Part shown: positions 25,301 through 37,300 of the stretch, one piece after another | Layout of the letters: every line of letters starts with the position of its first letter | Position numbering within the stretch: the first letter of the stretch is position 1 | Assembly (NCBI RefSeq): GCF_921293095.1 | Contig: NC_060254.1 | Coordinates: 3,534,001-3,598,000 of the forward strand | Source of the DNA: Ischnura elegans | Lineage: Eukaryota > Arthropoda > Insecta > Odonata > Coenagrionidae | Reading direction: 5' to 3' | Length of the DNA: 64,000 bases | Notes under the pieces: model-generated | Database searches by the model: none | The model's input: the letters and a program-made list of their open reading frames with translations, nothing else | Told to the model about the DNA's origin: nothing | Translations under genes and position numbers: made by a program

Positions 25301-28300
25301 AATTTTAAACGAAGTTCTACGGTCAATTTTAACGGATTTAATGCATCAATCCTTTCAATGCCAAATATATGCTCCTAAAATTTTTCTTATCAAATTCAAA
25401 CCCTTCCAAAAATCTCATTAGCTATTTCTCCGAAATGCATTACTCGAGGTAAAAAAAATCCTTGCAAGAAAAGCTCTTTGTCTGTCACAGGGCAACCTTG
25501 GTATCCCTTGGAAAGTACGCTCCACTCGGGCATTCAGAACACCTGTGGAGCTTCTCTGGAATTGCATCCATCAGTATAATTATGTTTTTTCTCGGAATTT
25601 TTTAAATCCCTCATTTTGTTTGGAAAATACGCTCCACCACGGGCTGAAACAACTCATGAAGACATTCTCTGGAATTCCACCCATCAGTATAGAAACGTAT
25701 TTCTCAGAATGGGTAAAGTTCATTCTCGTTCACATACCCACAATTCTTTTTGATTATAAAGTTTCCCTTCACTTCTGTCTAAGTCGTTCTTGGGTTCAGA
25801 CGTTTGTGGTTCTCATTCTGCGAGTGATAACTTTACTGTATTCGTCGTGAAAAATTGGCAGTGTACCACCAGTGTTTTTTAATCTCTGTTTGCTGCGGCT
25901 GGAATCATGGCGAAGAGATTGAAAACGGATGAACAGATATTGGAGATTTTGACCCGCAGTGGTAGTGAGGATGGAGACCTGTGCTTCGATTCCGAGGACG
26001 ATGATCTGGGAATGGAGGTTGCTGGTGAATTGACATCTATATCGCTGCCCTCGACATCCAGGATATCGCGGGAGCTGCACTTCTCCGCGGCTACGTCTGA
26101 TGATTCCTCGTCCGATGCGGAGGAAAATGCTCCCAAGAAAAGGAAGATAAGTGATAAAGGCACAGTTTGGCGAGCCAAAGATTTATCGCCGAAGATATAT
26201 AATTTTGATTCTTCCTCTTCTGGCTGTAAGGCAGATGTATCTGAAAACTCGACAATTTTAGAATTTTTTGAAATTTTCTTTTCCGAAAATTAGGTGCAGT
26301 GGTTGAACAAGAAAATGGAAATTGACTTTACAGGAAGTATTTCACAAGAACATTTGAATAAAATTCAACAAATTACGCAAAAAATATTTAAAAAATTTCG
26401 GGTAAGAATAGGGGTGTTAACCTCAAACGAAAATACCCATTTAAGTAGATGATAACGGTGAGTTTTGGCTAATAATTCACATTGGTGAAAAAATTTCTGC
26501 AATAGGTGCATTACATTTTCTTTAGTGCTCCGTTGAAATTTGTGCGCCTTTGAAACGGCCAGTTTCGGCGGGAAGTCAGGCTCGAATGGCTGTGACGTCA
26601 CACACAGCTACTTCGCTGACTGCACGCTTTCGGTGAACGCCGTTATCCGAGCCGTGCTTGAATTTGTGGATGCCGTGGTGAGAAATGCCTTCGGATTGTG
26701 GTTTTGTGAGGGCTAATTCTAATACTGTACCTAACATGAGTGCTCTGATTCTCATTTTTCATCATTAATAAATAGAGGGCAAGGCAAGAAAAATATCTAA
26801 ATACGCAGTAATGACATTTTTAGCGCTCCGGAAATTCAAGGAGTCAAGCAGGCAAGTTAGGAGTCAATGCATATTAATTATGATAGCACTGTTAAATATG
26901 TTAATCGTACTTATGAGTATATTTTGCATCAAATACTTAATTTTGTTACGATTTACTCAACCTTGGCTTCCATTTTTATTCGAATTATCCCCTAGTAAAC
27001 GCTGAAATGGTTCTCCAGGGGTACATTTCATAATATATCACAAATCTCTGTCACGCAATGCTCGTTTTTTTAGTTTTAAAGGCTTTTGATAATTTATAGC
27101 CTATAAAAACTTAGGTGACATAAGGGAACTAATACCGTAAAATAATCATCTTGTTTGTCTCAGATTTGTCTGAATCATGATATGGAATGGCGAATTATTG
27201 TAAATATTTATTATTGTGAATGTTACTTTAAGGCCCCTTGCACACGCACCGATTTTGGACGGCCGGTAAAATACCGGCCGATATTTTACCGGTAAAGCGC
27301 TGCTTGCACACACGCCGGATTTTCACAGGTCAAAAGATAAGTTGCTTGGTTGTAGAGCTGGCGCAGGGGATCCGCAGTGGCATTGGCCGGTAGCTAACCG
27401 ACTTTTTACCGGTGCCGGTGCCTGGTCGGTCAGTGTGCAAGCTCCCATACCCTTCCATTGTTCACCATTGGAATGTTGACGGCCGTCCAAAATCGGCGTG
27501 TGCTATGGGTCTAAGGGTTGATAACTATTTCAGCCCTGCCAGAAAAGAATACGGCGATTCAGCAGTTTGCTATATCCAACTGAAAAGAGAATAATATATA
27601 CACTATGAAAGGGAGAGTTTGTCCTGAGCACAAAATCAGAAGAAACCACAGGAAAAATAATTTTTGTCACTTATTCTTCCGCCATACCCAGAGGAACAAA
27701 ATTTAAAAATTCATTTGGTTCACAAGGTACTAAATACTTGATGGCATTACATTTTTTATACTCACTCCATGTCAAATCTTGCTTTATTGGATCAGAGGGC
27801 TTTTGAATTTGAATTTCAAAACATTCAATTATATACTGTACATTGCTGTAATTGGCTTAAAAGACAAAGGTAGATCAAATTTGTTATGCTTCGGAAAAAA
27901 TATTAAATTTTTTAAGCGATGAGAAATAAGAGGTAAAGTTGTGTGGATAGTAGAAGAAACTCTCGTCTTACTTATTTGTAATTGGTCTCCTAATCTCTTT
28001 AAGTTGTCATTCAATTTAATTTTGATGATGGTGATGAAAATGTCTCTGGTGGCAATCTTAAATATTCCAGACGGCAAATCAACGACGTACATTGGATCAT
28101 TAGGTATTCCTAAGTATCCATTGGGGTAGCTTCATTATTAAGTCAGTTATATTATTGTTTTCACCAACTCCAAAACTCTCGGCTGAGAATGTGCTCGAGA
28201 ATATTTCATCAATAAACATTATGTTTGGTTTCTGTATGGCAATCTCTGGTGTATTAAATCTAAGACTAAGTTAGCATCAATTAACTTCGGTGTTCATTGA

Positions 28301-31300
28301 ATAGAAGCATAAACATTGTTCTTAATCTTTTGTAAATTATTTCCCTTCAAATAACTTATATTAAAATTGTTTTCGTCCGTTCGACTTATTTTGGAAGACC
28401 GCAAGTAAAACAATAAATCACGTTAACTGACGTTGTAATGCTGGGATTTAGTATAAATTTAACACTAACATTAAAATAATCTTCACAGCAATAATAAGAT
28501 GTCTTGCCGTTGATGTTTTTGGTCATCTCGCATTGCTGCAGTTAACCATTTCCTTCGCACACGAGAATTAAGAGGCACAGCAATAAAACGTTTTCCCGGA
28601 TTTCTTATTGTGGTAGAATTACAAAGCGGTAGAAAGCAATATAGTATATACGCCTTCTTCCTAATTTCCTCCATTTTCACCCTCGTTGTGTCTTCTCTGA
28701 CGCAGGATCACAGGTTTTTCGACGGGGTTGACGGGTTCCGCGAGAAGTTCGCTGTGTGTGACGTCAGCATGCCTTCGGCAACCATCGTGCGCTCTCGGAG
28801 CGTTTGAGCCGGCCCTCGGATTCCACACTTTTCGCTTAGCCTTTTTGGGATTAAATTTTTGAATAGAAAAGCGCTGAAACTGCCGCCGGTATCCTCTCGG
28901 TGTGCACTTTCATTTAAGATAGTAAAAAAAAATTGGTGAACAACCCTATTATCAGTCGTAATATGATAATTACACTGAAATCGAGATATAAGTTAATATT
29001 TATCGTAGAATTTCGTTTAAAAATTGTAAACGCTGATCAAAAGACAAACAATTCAATTCTTAGTTTATAGTTCTTGAGAAATGAACAAATATTTATTTCG
29101 AAAATTGACTCTATAAACAATTGTATGACCGCTGTCCCTTACCACTGAGAGGGGTTATTAAAGACGAAGGGTCCGGGTACCTGCTCCCGGATTCGGAGGG
29201 TTAATCCTAAACCCCGAAGCATTGGGTCCCGAGACAGAGGCGACCTAAACCCACGACCGTCCTGAAAGGGGGAGAGCTAGAAAACGTATATATACGGGTT
29301 TCGTTTTCTTGACCGGGAAAATCTCACACGTACATATACGCCCGTGGTCTCCCGGGTCAGGAAACGTCCACACGTATATATACGTGTACGGTAGGGAAAA
29401 GGTTAATAGTGACCATCACTCCCATCACACGAGATGCAAGCATGACATACATTACACTACTACAAGGACAAACTTAAACAAACTGGTCCTGAGGGAAATG
29501 GGGGTACGACTATATAGTAAACTCCCTGCTGATGTAAAAAATATTAAAAAATTTAAAATGCAATTAAAAAGGTTCCTTCTTTCAGGTTCATATTACTCTT
29601 TGGAGGAATACTTACATGAGTTAAGGGCTTGATGGAATGTTATACAATGTGATTTTTTTTCCTTCTTTGTTATGAGTGATTATTATATGTGATATATATG
29701 TACACCGATTTTATGCTTTGTGAAGTAACTCATGTTTTTGATGGATGTGCCTTATACCTTGACGAATGTACCTTGGTCTTTTGGGCAAATAAAACATATT
29801 ATTATTATTGCTTAATAGTTTGCTGAAAGCTTGCTTATACACATGGAATGAACCAATGTAATTACATATTTATTTTAGTCAGTGATAAATCACCTTGACA
29901 AAAAGAGTATATAAATAAAACATTGAAGAAAAACCAATGGAAGATGTTTCTCTTTATACAAGGAGGAAATTCCATTCTAAACGTTGTTGTCAAAGGAATT
30001 GCCTCCCATGCTTTTTTTACCGTGGGTTTTTTTCTCATTCACCCATTGTGTGTTCCAATTTATTCTGTCCATTCTAAGGCCCACGCACACTGATGGTAAC
30101 TTTTGTAAAGCAACTACTTATGTAGTTACTTTGAGGAGGTTCAAATAAAACACACAGCATTGACTGTGGCCTCGCACACGGGCGACTTTTTAGTTGCCAC
30201 AACAAAATAATTGTGTCTGGACCTATTCCGAGGGTGAGTAAATATTTCCGGCAGAAATAGACCACGTGGGTTTTTAGCAACTAAATACATAGTTGCTTTG
30301 AAAAAGTTGCCAGTGCGCGGGGGCCCTAAGTGGGGTCGGCATGATTTATCTGACCCGAAAAAATCTACTTTATTTATATGTATACACTGTTTTTATGTTC
30401 TTATCATTTGGATTTTTGTCTTCTGCAGCCTGTTTGTATCACCAGAGATTTCCATTCATAATTTTACTGACAGGCTGTAGCCAAAGGCCTGAGTAAACTG
30501 TTAGAGAGAGTCAATTAGCTGGACTCCAGTGTGAGCATCTTCAATCCATGAGACGAGAGAAATGCCTCCAATGGAATGTTCGAAATGGCCATGGATTGAT
30601 AGAGATTTTACTATAGCTATTACTCCTATCTCTTGCTTTTGATGTTTTGGAGGCTGGGATTATTGAGAACAATATGTGGTGCCGAATAATTAGTTCATCA
30701 AAAATTCAGTGTGTTTGAACAAGTCAACTCATTTATTGTGGTTTATGAAATATTATATGAAATGTTTCACAATTAAACAATGGACCAGTTCCACCACTTT
30801 GACCTTAGTACCACAATATGTATACAGCTGAGGACCTCAAATCCGGAGAGCTTGAGACCAAAGGATTCCTGGTTTTTCTGGATTTCTCCTCTTCAGCACG
30901 CGGAAAAAGTGGCACACTTTTTTTTGAGAATTTTAATGCAATAAAACCATAACTCAGAAATTCCACATGAAAGGGATTTTAACATTAATTAGCATAAACC
31001 TTCTAGCAGTATTTCAATTTAATATGTAAAACTTTGCTTTGCTTACTTTTAAAATGATTGCATTCTACATGTGGATGGTCTGTCGAACAACAACCCCCAC
31101 AAGAACATTTGTCGCCTTGATATGGATTCAAGTACACTACATTGGAGGAGGCAAAAAACTTGTGGAATACGTCGTCAAATCACGACCGTAGCTTCCGCAG
31201 CATAAACTGTTCAAGCTTAATACGGGATGAGAACGAGCAATAAATACATCTTTTTCGTCATGCTCAATAGCTTTCATTGATAGAATTTTGCTAGCGGACA

Positions 31301-34300
31301 TTGCCATATCAATTGATACCTTCCTTAGTTGGACAGTAAATCTTTGCCAATGCTTCTATGTACATATATTGCACACGGGTGCAAAGTAATCAGAAACTTT
31401 TATTAAAATTCCTCCTAATCTGTTGAGGTATTGCCTTCATTTCTGTTTTATCTGTGTATACCTTGGTGATCATATATATCATATATATCATATACCTGCC
31501 ACTCTATATTTATTAGTTCTTACGAATTTATTCAGATGTAACTAATTCCTTTTTTTAACTCTTGTGTTGAAGTTGAAATTAATTTTTTTGTTTGTCTAAA
31601 GTATAAGAATTTTTGGATGTATTTTGCATAATTACTTGTGGTGGAAAATGTTTGAATTGCATTAATGAATGTATTCATTGTATTTTAGGTTGCTGCTTAC
31701 CGAGAAGTAAGAGAAAAACAGCTACGGAGTATGATAGACCGAATTGTGGAGGGGAAGCAGAATAAAAGGAAGCAGCGCATGGGCATCACAGGCTCACCAA
31801 TCCCAAAACATGTCAAGAAAGAAAAATCTAAGGCAAATGAGGTAATGTTTTTCAAGTTTGTATATCACACGGAATATGGTGGAACTGTTTAAAAATCATA
31901 TTCAGTGATTCCTCAACGTATGAAGAAGATGCATTCTGAGACATTATTCGTAAGTTGGAGCCATTTCTAAGTTGAAAAAACCTTAGCAAGGCACTGAAAA
32001 GTGTAGTTATCCTGTCTTATGCAGCACTTCATTACAATTTTGTGTTAACTCTCGATGGTCATGAACAGTGGCGTAGCCAGAGGGTCCGGGCCCCCCACGA
32101 AATATTTAGATGCATAAAAAAATTAATTAAGCATGGATCGGCTGAAAGTCCACAGATAATAAATTATCATGTCATTGTTAAAACAGGTTTTTCCTTTTGT
32201 TAAAATAATACATTATAAAACGATACATTTACGTTCGGCTCAGTTGATTGGCTAAGGGAAAGTCACGTGTCGGGAAACTTTCCATCCCCCCCCCCCCATT
32301 GCTTTTGCAATACCAGTACACCTGCAAATTTAAATGAACGAAATGAACAGTGTCTACAGCTGAATATTTGCTTGTGTTTAGTTGATGTAAAGACTTCTGT
32401 TGTGTCACCAGCTAATTTATATTTGCAGACAGTAACGGGATGAGTGTTGTCCTTTTGATGTTTGTTTAACGCTATGGAATCAAGTTTTTATTTTACTCCT
32501 CACTGCTGCTTCTTTTAACAATGAGTAAGAGAACCATTGATTAGTTTTTTGACCAAAAACTTTAAAAATGATCGCGGAATCAAGAGAACAAGTGTTAGTT
32601 TTGCTGTTGCCCCGAGAGGTAGAAGAAACCACTGATGGCTCGAAGGAAGAAGAAAGAAGTTATAAATGAAAGTGAAAAAACTTTGTGAATGTCCACAGTA
32701 TTTATTCAAGTACGACTCGTTTCAGCGAATCATCGCTATCATCAGGTACAAATGCATGGTTTACATCAAGAAGTCTTATATATGTACATGCGGAAAGGAG
32801 GGTGTATGGTTATGAGTTGGTGAAAGTGGGAGAGGGGTTGGGGGGTAAAGGATGGGGGAATGGAGTGGGGAAGCGGAAGAAGAAAGAAGTCCGTTAATTC
32901 CAACTCCATGTTGTTCATCCTCTTGTGCTCAGTCAAATACTATTTGGCGTACAGATTATCAATTAAGCATCATTGGCCTAACCTCTATAGATATAGGAAT
33001 AGTTTTTGACCAGTTATTTCACTCCAAAACAGAGTTTTATAAATCTGCGGATTTGAAAAGCGAAGTGTTGAATGATTTATTTTATCCAGATGAGAGTTGT
33101 ATTTTTCCAGTAACCATCATTAACAATAAAAATTAAAGTTTCGTGGTACCTGGCTAAAAAGGTTCAATTGGCTTGCTTATTCTAAGGTTAAGGATGGAAC
33201 TTATTGTAAGTTTTGAGTGTTATTTGCCAATGTGTTCACTGGTAAAGGCCAACACCAAAAATTGGGAGCCTTAGTAACTCTGCCTTATAGGAAGTGGAAA
33301 GACGTAATAGATAAATTTACCTCTCAGTGTAACTTTGAATACCACAAATTTTCTTGTGTAGTTGCAGAAAGTTTATTAAGGTCGATTCTGGCCGAGTAGA
33401 AGACATCGAAGACATGATGCTGGATTCGCAGAAGGAGAAAGAAAAAGAACAAAACAGAGCTTCACTCTAGCCTATAATTGACACAATTGTATTCTGCGGT
33501 GAAAATGAAATACCCCTTTAGGGACGTCAGGACAGTGGACCACTAACGGCTGAAAAACCTTTAGAAAAGGAGGGCAAATTTCGAGCCTTGTTTAGGTACC
33601 GAGCAGTCACTGACAAAAGTTTAAAAAACCACCTTTTTAATTGTGCACGAAATGCAACCTATATTAGCCCTGAAGTACAGAATGAAATTATTAACATTTG
33701 TGGAAAACGTATGCAGAAAATAGTTGCTTAATCTGTAAACAGTGCAGATTGTTTTTCCATTTTAGGAGATGAAACGCTTGATGTGCCTGGAAAAAGCTGT
33801 TTTCACTTTGCATTCGGCACATTTCGAAAGAAAATAAACTTATCCTGAGAGAAGACTTCATCGCATTTACCTACATAACTGATTTGTCTTCTGAAAGCAT
33901 TTACGAATCTATTTGAACCATTTGTGCCAGTGTAGGTCTCAACATGGATAAAGTCATTGGCTGGGTGTGATGGTTTTTCAACGTTTAGTGGTCATTTGCC
34001 TGGCATTCATAAAAGATTACGCAAATCATATCTCAAAGCTGTTTATATGCACTGTGTTGCACACCGTCTGAATTCGGGTTTGAGTGACTCCTTAGACATC
34101 CCTTACGTAAGAAACTGTGTGGGAGCTGTAAGTGAAGTGGTCGATATGATGAGAAATGATACTCAAAGTGGTGACTTTTTAAAAAGACATATTGAGAATC
34201 TTGTACCAGACTCTCAAAAAACACGCCTCCTGGGCCTGTGTGACACAAGATTCATCGGAAGACAAGATTCTATCAAAGCATTTGTTGAAGCTTTTCCAGC

Positions 34301-37300
34301 TATTGTTGCTACTCCGCAAGAGTTATCTACTTCTAGTAGAGTGATATCGACTTCAACTGCCAATCTCCTAGCCTCTGTTGAAAAAGGAGGTTACATTGTT
34401 ATATCCCTCCTTGTCCTCCCATAAATAAAGCTCAGCCAAGAAAGATTTAAAATATTCTTATGCCACTCATGTCAGAGAAAACATTCTCCTCTCGCAGGCA
34501 CCAGCAAGAGAGGGTTAAAATTGTAAATGAGTCAGATGTTTGTTTGTGGAGTACTTACTGTGTGGAGGAGAAATAAATTTGCAGTTAACATGTATAAGTA
34601 ATGTATTTTCATGTTTATTAATTTCAGCAGCTTTGTGACTGTCAAGTGATATACTATCGATGGCTTAACCCTTGACGTGCGGCAGGCCGATATATTGGCT
34701 CTTACATAGTCCATTATTTAATTTGATGTAACTTATTTCAGTAAACGTAAAAATATAGATAAAACGGTGATAACTTTTACAGGAGTCACCCGCCATGCAC
34801 AATCGCACTAACACCCGGACATAGAACACTAGTCTAGAGCGAACACCTCTTAGTGTTCTATGTCCGGGCCTGCTCTCCGGCTGTGGCGCTGTGCGCATGA
34901 TTTGGACTGCTTGTGGCATCATATGCTCAGCAGTCCAGCAACATCTTGTCCGGTAGTGTCCGAAAATATCCACAGGGAAGAATGATGCCTCGGTAGCTTA
35001 ACTGGCTAAAGCACTCAACCGGAAATCGGGGGATCCGGGTTCGAATCCTGGTCAAGGCGAATGATTTTTTCTCTGTGGATCTTTCGCACGATTGTGCATT
35101 GCGGGTGACTCCCGTAAAAGTTATCACCACGGCTAGTCCCGGTATACTTTAAAGTAAAAATATTTTGTCAACATTAGCCAGTTTAACTTCATCAATTTAA
35201 AAAAACGTTCATGCATATGTAATAAATTACCATTGTATTGTTTTTTTTCTCCTTGTTGCTACATTTTGTGTCCTTAAACCTTCAATATGGACTTTATTGG
35301 CATTGCTTTCTTATGAAGTGCTGATCTTCATTATTTCCTCAAACTCACATATGACCTGACCCTGTATGTTGTAAGTTCTCAAAATACAAGAGAGTTACAT
35401 CTATCGCTCTCCTAATGTGTTGATTTCTTATCTAATGAACCTTTTAGTGCAACTGTTAAAGGATGTGGTATGAAATCAGATTTTCCTGGGTTAGAGTCCC
35501 ATTCCAACCACATTTTAAAAGTCTTCTTTCCAGTTTTTTTAATATGTTGATTCCCCTTAGCTGATTGTGTGACTGGTATTCTAAAAGAATTTATCGAAAC
35601 ACATTTTGACAGTTGGGTTAATCCTTTTGGGACAGGGCCCAGAAGTAGGATAATGGTCGTTCCCACGTGAATAGCACTGAAATGTCTTTGCATTCACATT
35701 GTAAAGATTTCACTTGGCTAGGATCCTCTTTGACTGGTGTTTCCACAGATTGTTCCACGGTCCAGTGCAGTACTCGATCTTTTTTCACTCAAGGGATGGG
35801 GATAATCTTGGCCCTTTTCCGCTGGATTTTACCATTTGTTGATGATGCATTCATGGTCAACAATTTTATTATTCTATGTTTTTTTTTCTAAAATATTTGC
35901 TGCTACAGCCTGGAATCATGGCATCAGTTCTTCTCGTTTAAAGGAGGAGGTAATGGTGCTGGAAAGTGGGGAAGAAGCTTCGAGTTCGTTGAATCCTGCT
36001 GCGCTGCTCAAGGAGGAGGTGGAGAAAATTGAGCCGTTCCCCCGAGAGCATGCTCATGTGACTGCTTATGTTGGTGAGTTTCCAACCCTCGGTCACCTTC
36101 AGCGGGAAAGCTTTAATTCAATGAATGAGTACAGGGTATTTTTGATGAAGCTCTGAGGGTCTTCACATTTAGTAGTTTTAGCTCTTAAAAATTTGGATGT
36201 TGTACTAATAATGCATAGTTTTCCATCGTAGATGTCTTGTGTTTTTTTTACTTTCATGAGCTTTGAAAGCAGTAATTAAGTGTTAAGTTTGGAAGTAAAT
36301 ATTTCTCAGGTTTTGCTATGGGTTAGGTCCTCCATGTCTCGTTCCATCGCTTCGATAAGCAACTTGTCCATCATCCTCAGGGATTCTGGAATCCAATTAG
36401 ATTAGATTGGAATCATTGGATTCCTGAATCCCTGAAGACAATGGGCAAGTTGGAGAAATCTTTACCCCTATTCTTGGCTGGGAAAGAGCTAAACATTATA
36501 TCAAGTGGTAAATTTGACTATTTTTAGCTCTGTAAGTTCTGAGATGCTCTTGTTAAGAGAGCTAAAGTTCATAGAATATATACGATTATTGAACCTCATG
36601 TAATAACCCTATCATATGAAGTTCATTCTTATATACAGTACTCAAGATCTCATCATGAATGACTTCATTATATGTTTCCAAAAAACCTGGTGAATTTCTA
36701 AAATCACTGCAGTGTGTTTAGAAGACAATGACATTAGTGTCTCGTTTATACATCCACATCCACAAGGTCCATCGAATTGTTCCACATGGCCCAAAATAGA
36801 AGACTTATGTGAAGTGCCATTGAAAAATACTCAGCAAATTGTGACTCATTCACTGTTTCCAGTCAGTCGCAGTGGGTGTTTGCACACATTGGATGCCATG
36901 GAAGTAAATAAGATTGAACTTGCTTTCAGTCAATGGATGTAGCCAATCATTCAGATATGAACTTTAAACTGTTATGAATGCTAAGTAGAATGAAACTTCA
37001 TTTTTTCCCTTGAATGTATGCAATCTTGGTGCAAAAGAGTTGAAAACATGCCTAACTTTGACATGCCTTAAAACAAAAAGTATAAAAATACTACCTTTTT
37101 TATTTTTTAATTGATAGCAGAACATTTAAACTACCCACTGAGAGATTTTAAAGAAAAGAAAAGGTGGCTTTGAACGTAGGTTTTCACCGCAAGAGGCATC
37201 GTTGTTAATGGCTTCCGCGAGCAGCTGCATGTTGCGCTTTGTCGTGCAAGCTTTCGCGTCCGTTATAGGGCACATCATCAGGGGATGAATGAAAATCGGA

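Larger units (their letters stand above)
26410..28947 (-). mobile_element. ISL2EU-type DNA transposon (THAP plus DDE) nested in piggyBac
   Basis: A 2538-bp element with ends AGGGGTGTTAACC (left) and AGGGTTGTTCACC (right, other strand), flanked by AT on both sides (26408-26409, 28948-28949), the duplication used by ISL2EU. Sub-terminal parts near 26560-26620 and 28740-28790 share inverted GACGTCACACACAGC words. Minus-strand coding gives a THAP-like segment and a DDE transposase segment. A Harbinger MITE interrupts it at 27232-27511. Confidence 0.8.
24946..29402 (+). mobile_element. piggyBac-like element inserted in the LINE
   Basis: TTAA at 24942-24945 and 29403-29406 flank a 4457-bp block. 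Left end CCCTTTCGAGACCG pairs imperfectly with the right end (CCTTTTCCCTACCG on the other strand). LINE coding continues in register across the TTAA. A transposase N-terminus lies at 25907-26293. The right sub-terminal part has repeated ACGTATATATACG-type palindromes. Removing the nested ISL2EU leaves about 1.9 kb, too short for a full transposase, so it was already non-autonomous. Confidence 0.85.
23532..29815 (+). mobile_element. CR1/Jockey-type LINE, 5' truncated, split by two transposons
   Basis: LINE pieces at 23532-24084, 24672-24941 and 29407-29815. They encode MGIRGTPLNWI, GVPQGSILGPFLFLIYI, a DDTNVII box, KANENHLIVN-like thumb, then RLQKKAVRII and FKELGLLPLP, and finally VRLYSKLPADVKN and YYSLEEYL near the stop. 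The 3' end has AATAAA and an ATT-repeat tail. Reading resumes in register across the piggyBac insertion at TTAA. A 7-bp ATTGCTT occurs at both outer edges (23525 and 29807) as a possible target duplication. The RT frame is damaged, including a disturbed region before the DD box. Confidence 0.85.
32066..34384 (+). mobile_element. hAT transposon with DUF4371/ZMYM1-like transposase, decayed
   Basis: Starts CAGTGGCGTAGCCAGAGGG. Plus-strand coding begins near 32521 with MSKRTID, continues with a TTF-type zinc finger region (DGTYCKF, GQHQKLG), and ends with MHCVAHRLNSGLSD and LLGLCDTRFIGR, features of the DUF4371 hAT transposase. The frame has many stops and shifts. A 214-bp insert lies at 32661-32874. 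The 3' terminal repeat is not seen; the right side runs into a piggyBac-like end. Confidence 0.8.
34766..35128. repeat. Inverted repeat enclosing a hairpin and a tRNA-like unit
   Basis: Arms 34766-34805 and 35089-35128 are inverted 40-bp copies with two mismatches. Between them are a perfect 18-bp hairpin (34814-34831 with 34851-34868) and a tRNA-like sequence (34987-35058). The arms match the tail that follows a second tRNA-like head near 47607, so this may be two tRNA-derived SINE tails in opposite orientation. Confidence 0.75.

Noticed and set aside
25907-26293. Possible host acidic protein gene
   Set aside because: It lies between TTAA-flanked ends and carries the piggyBac EFFEIFFSE segment, so it is a transposase fragment.
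34987-35058. Functional tRNA gene
   Set aside because: The anticodon loop lacks U33, stems have mismatches, and the tail matches a second tRNA-like unit, so a SINE head or pseudogene is more likely.
35912-35943. TSEN34 exon 5 starting at the CTACAG acceptor
   Set aside because: With exon 4 ending in phase 0, this start meets a stop within 11 codons.
37242-37285. Hammerhead ribozyme in the arms of the palindromic element
   Set aside because: CTGATGA and GAAA words are present on the minus strand, but stem II pairs poorly and the cleavage region does not fit.
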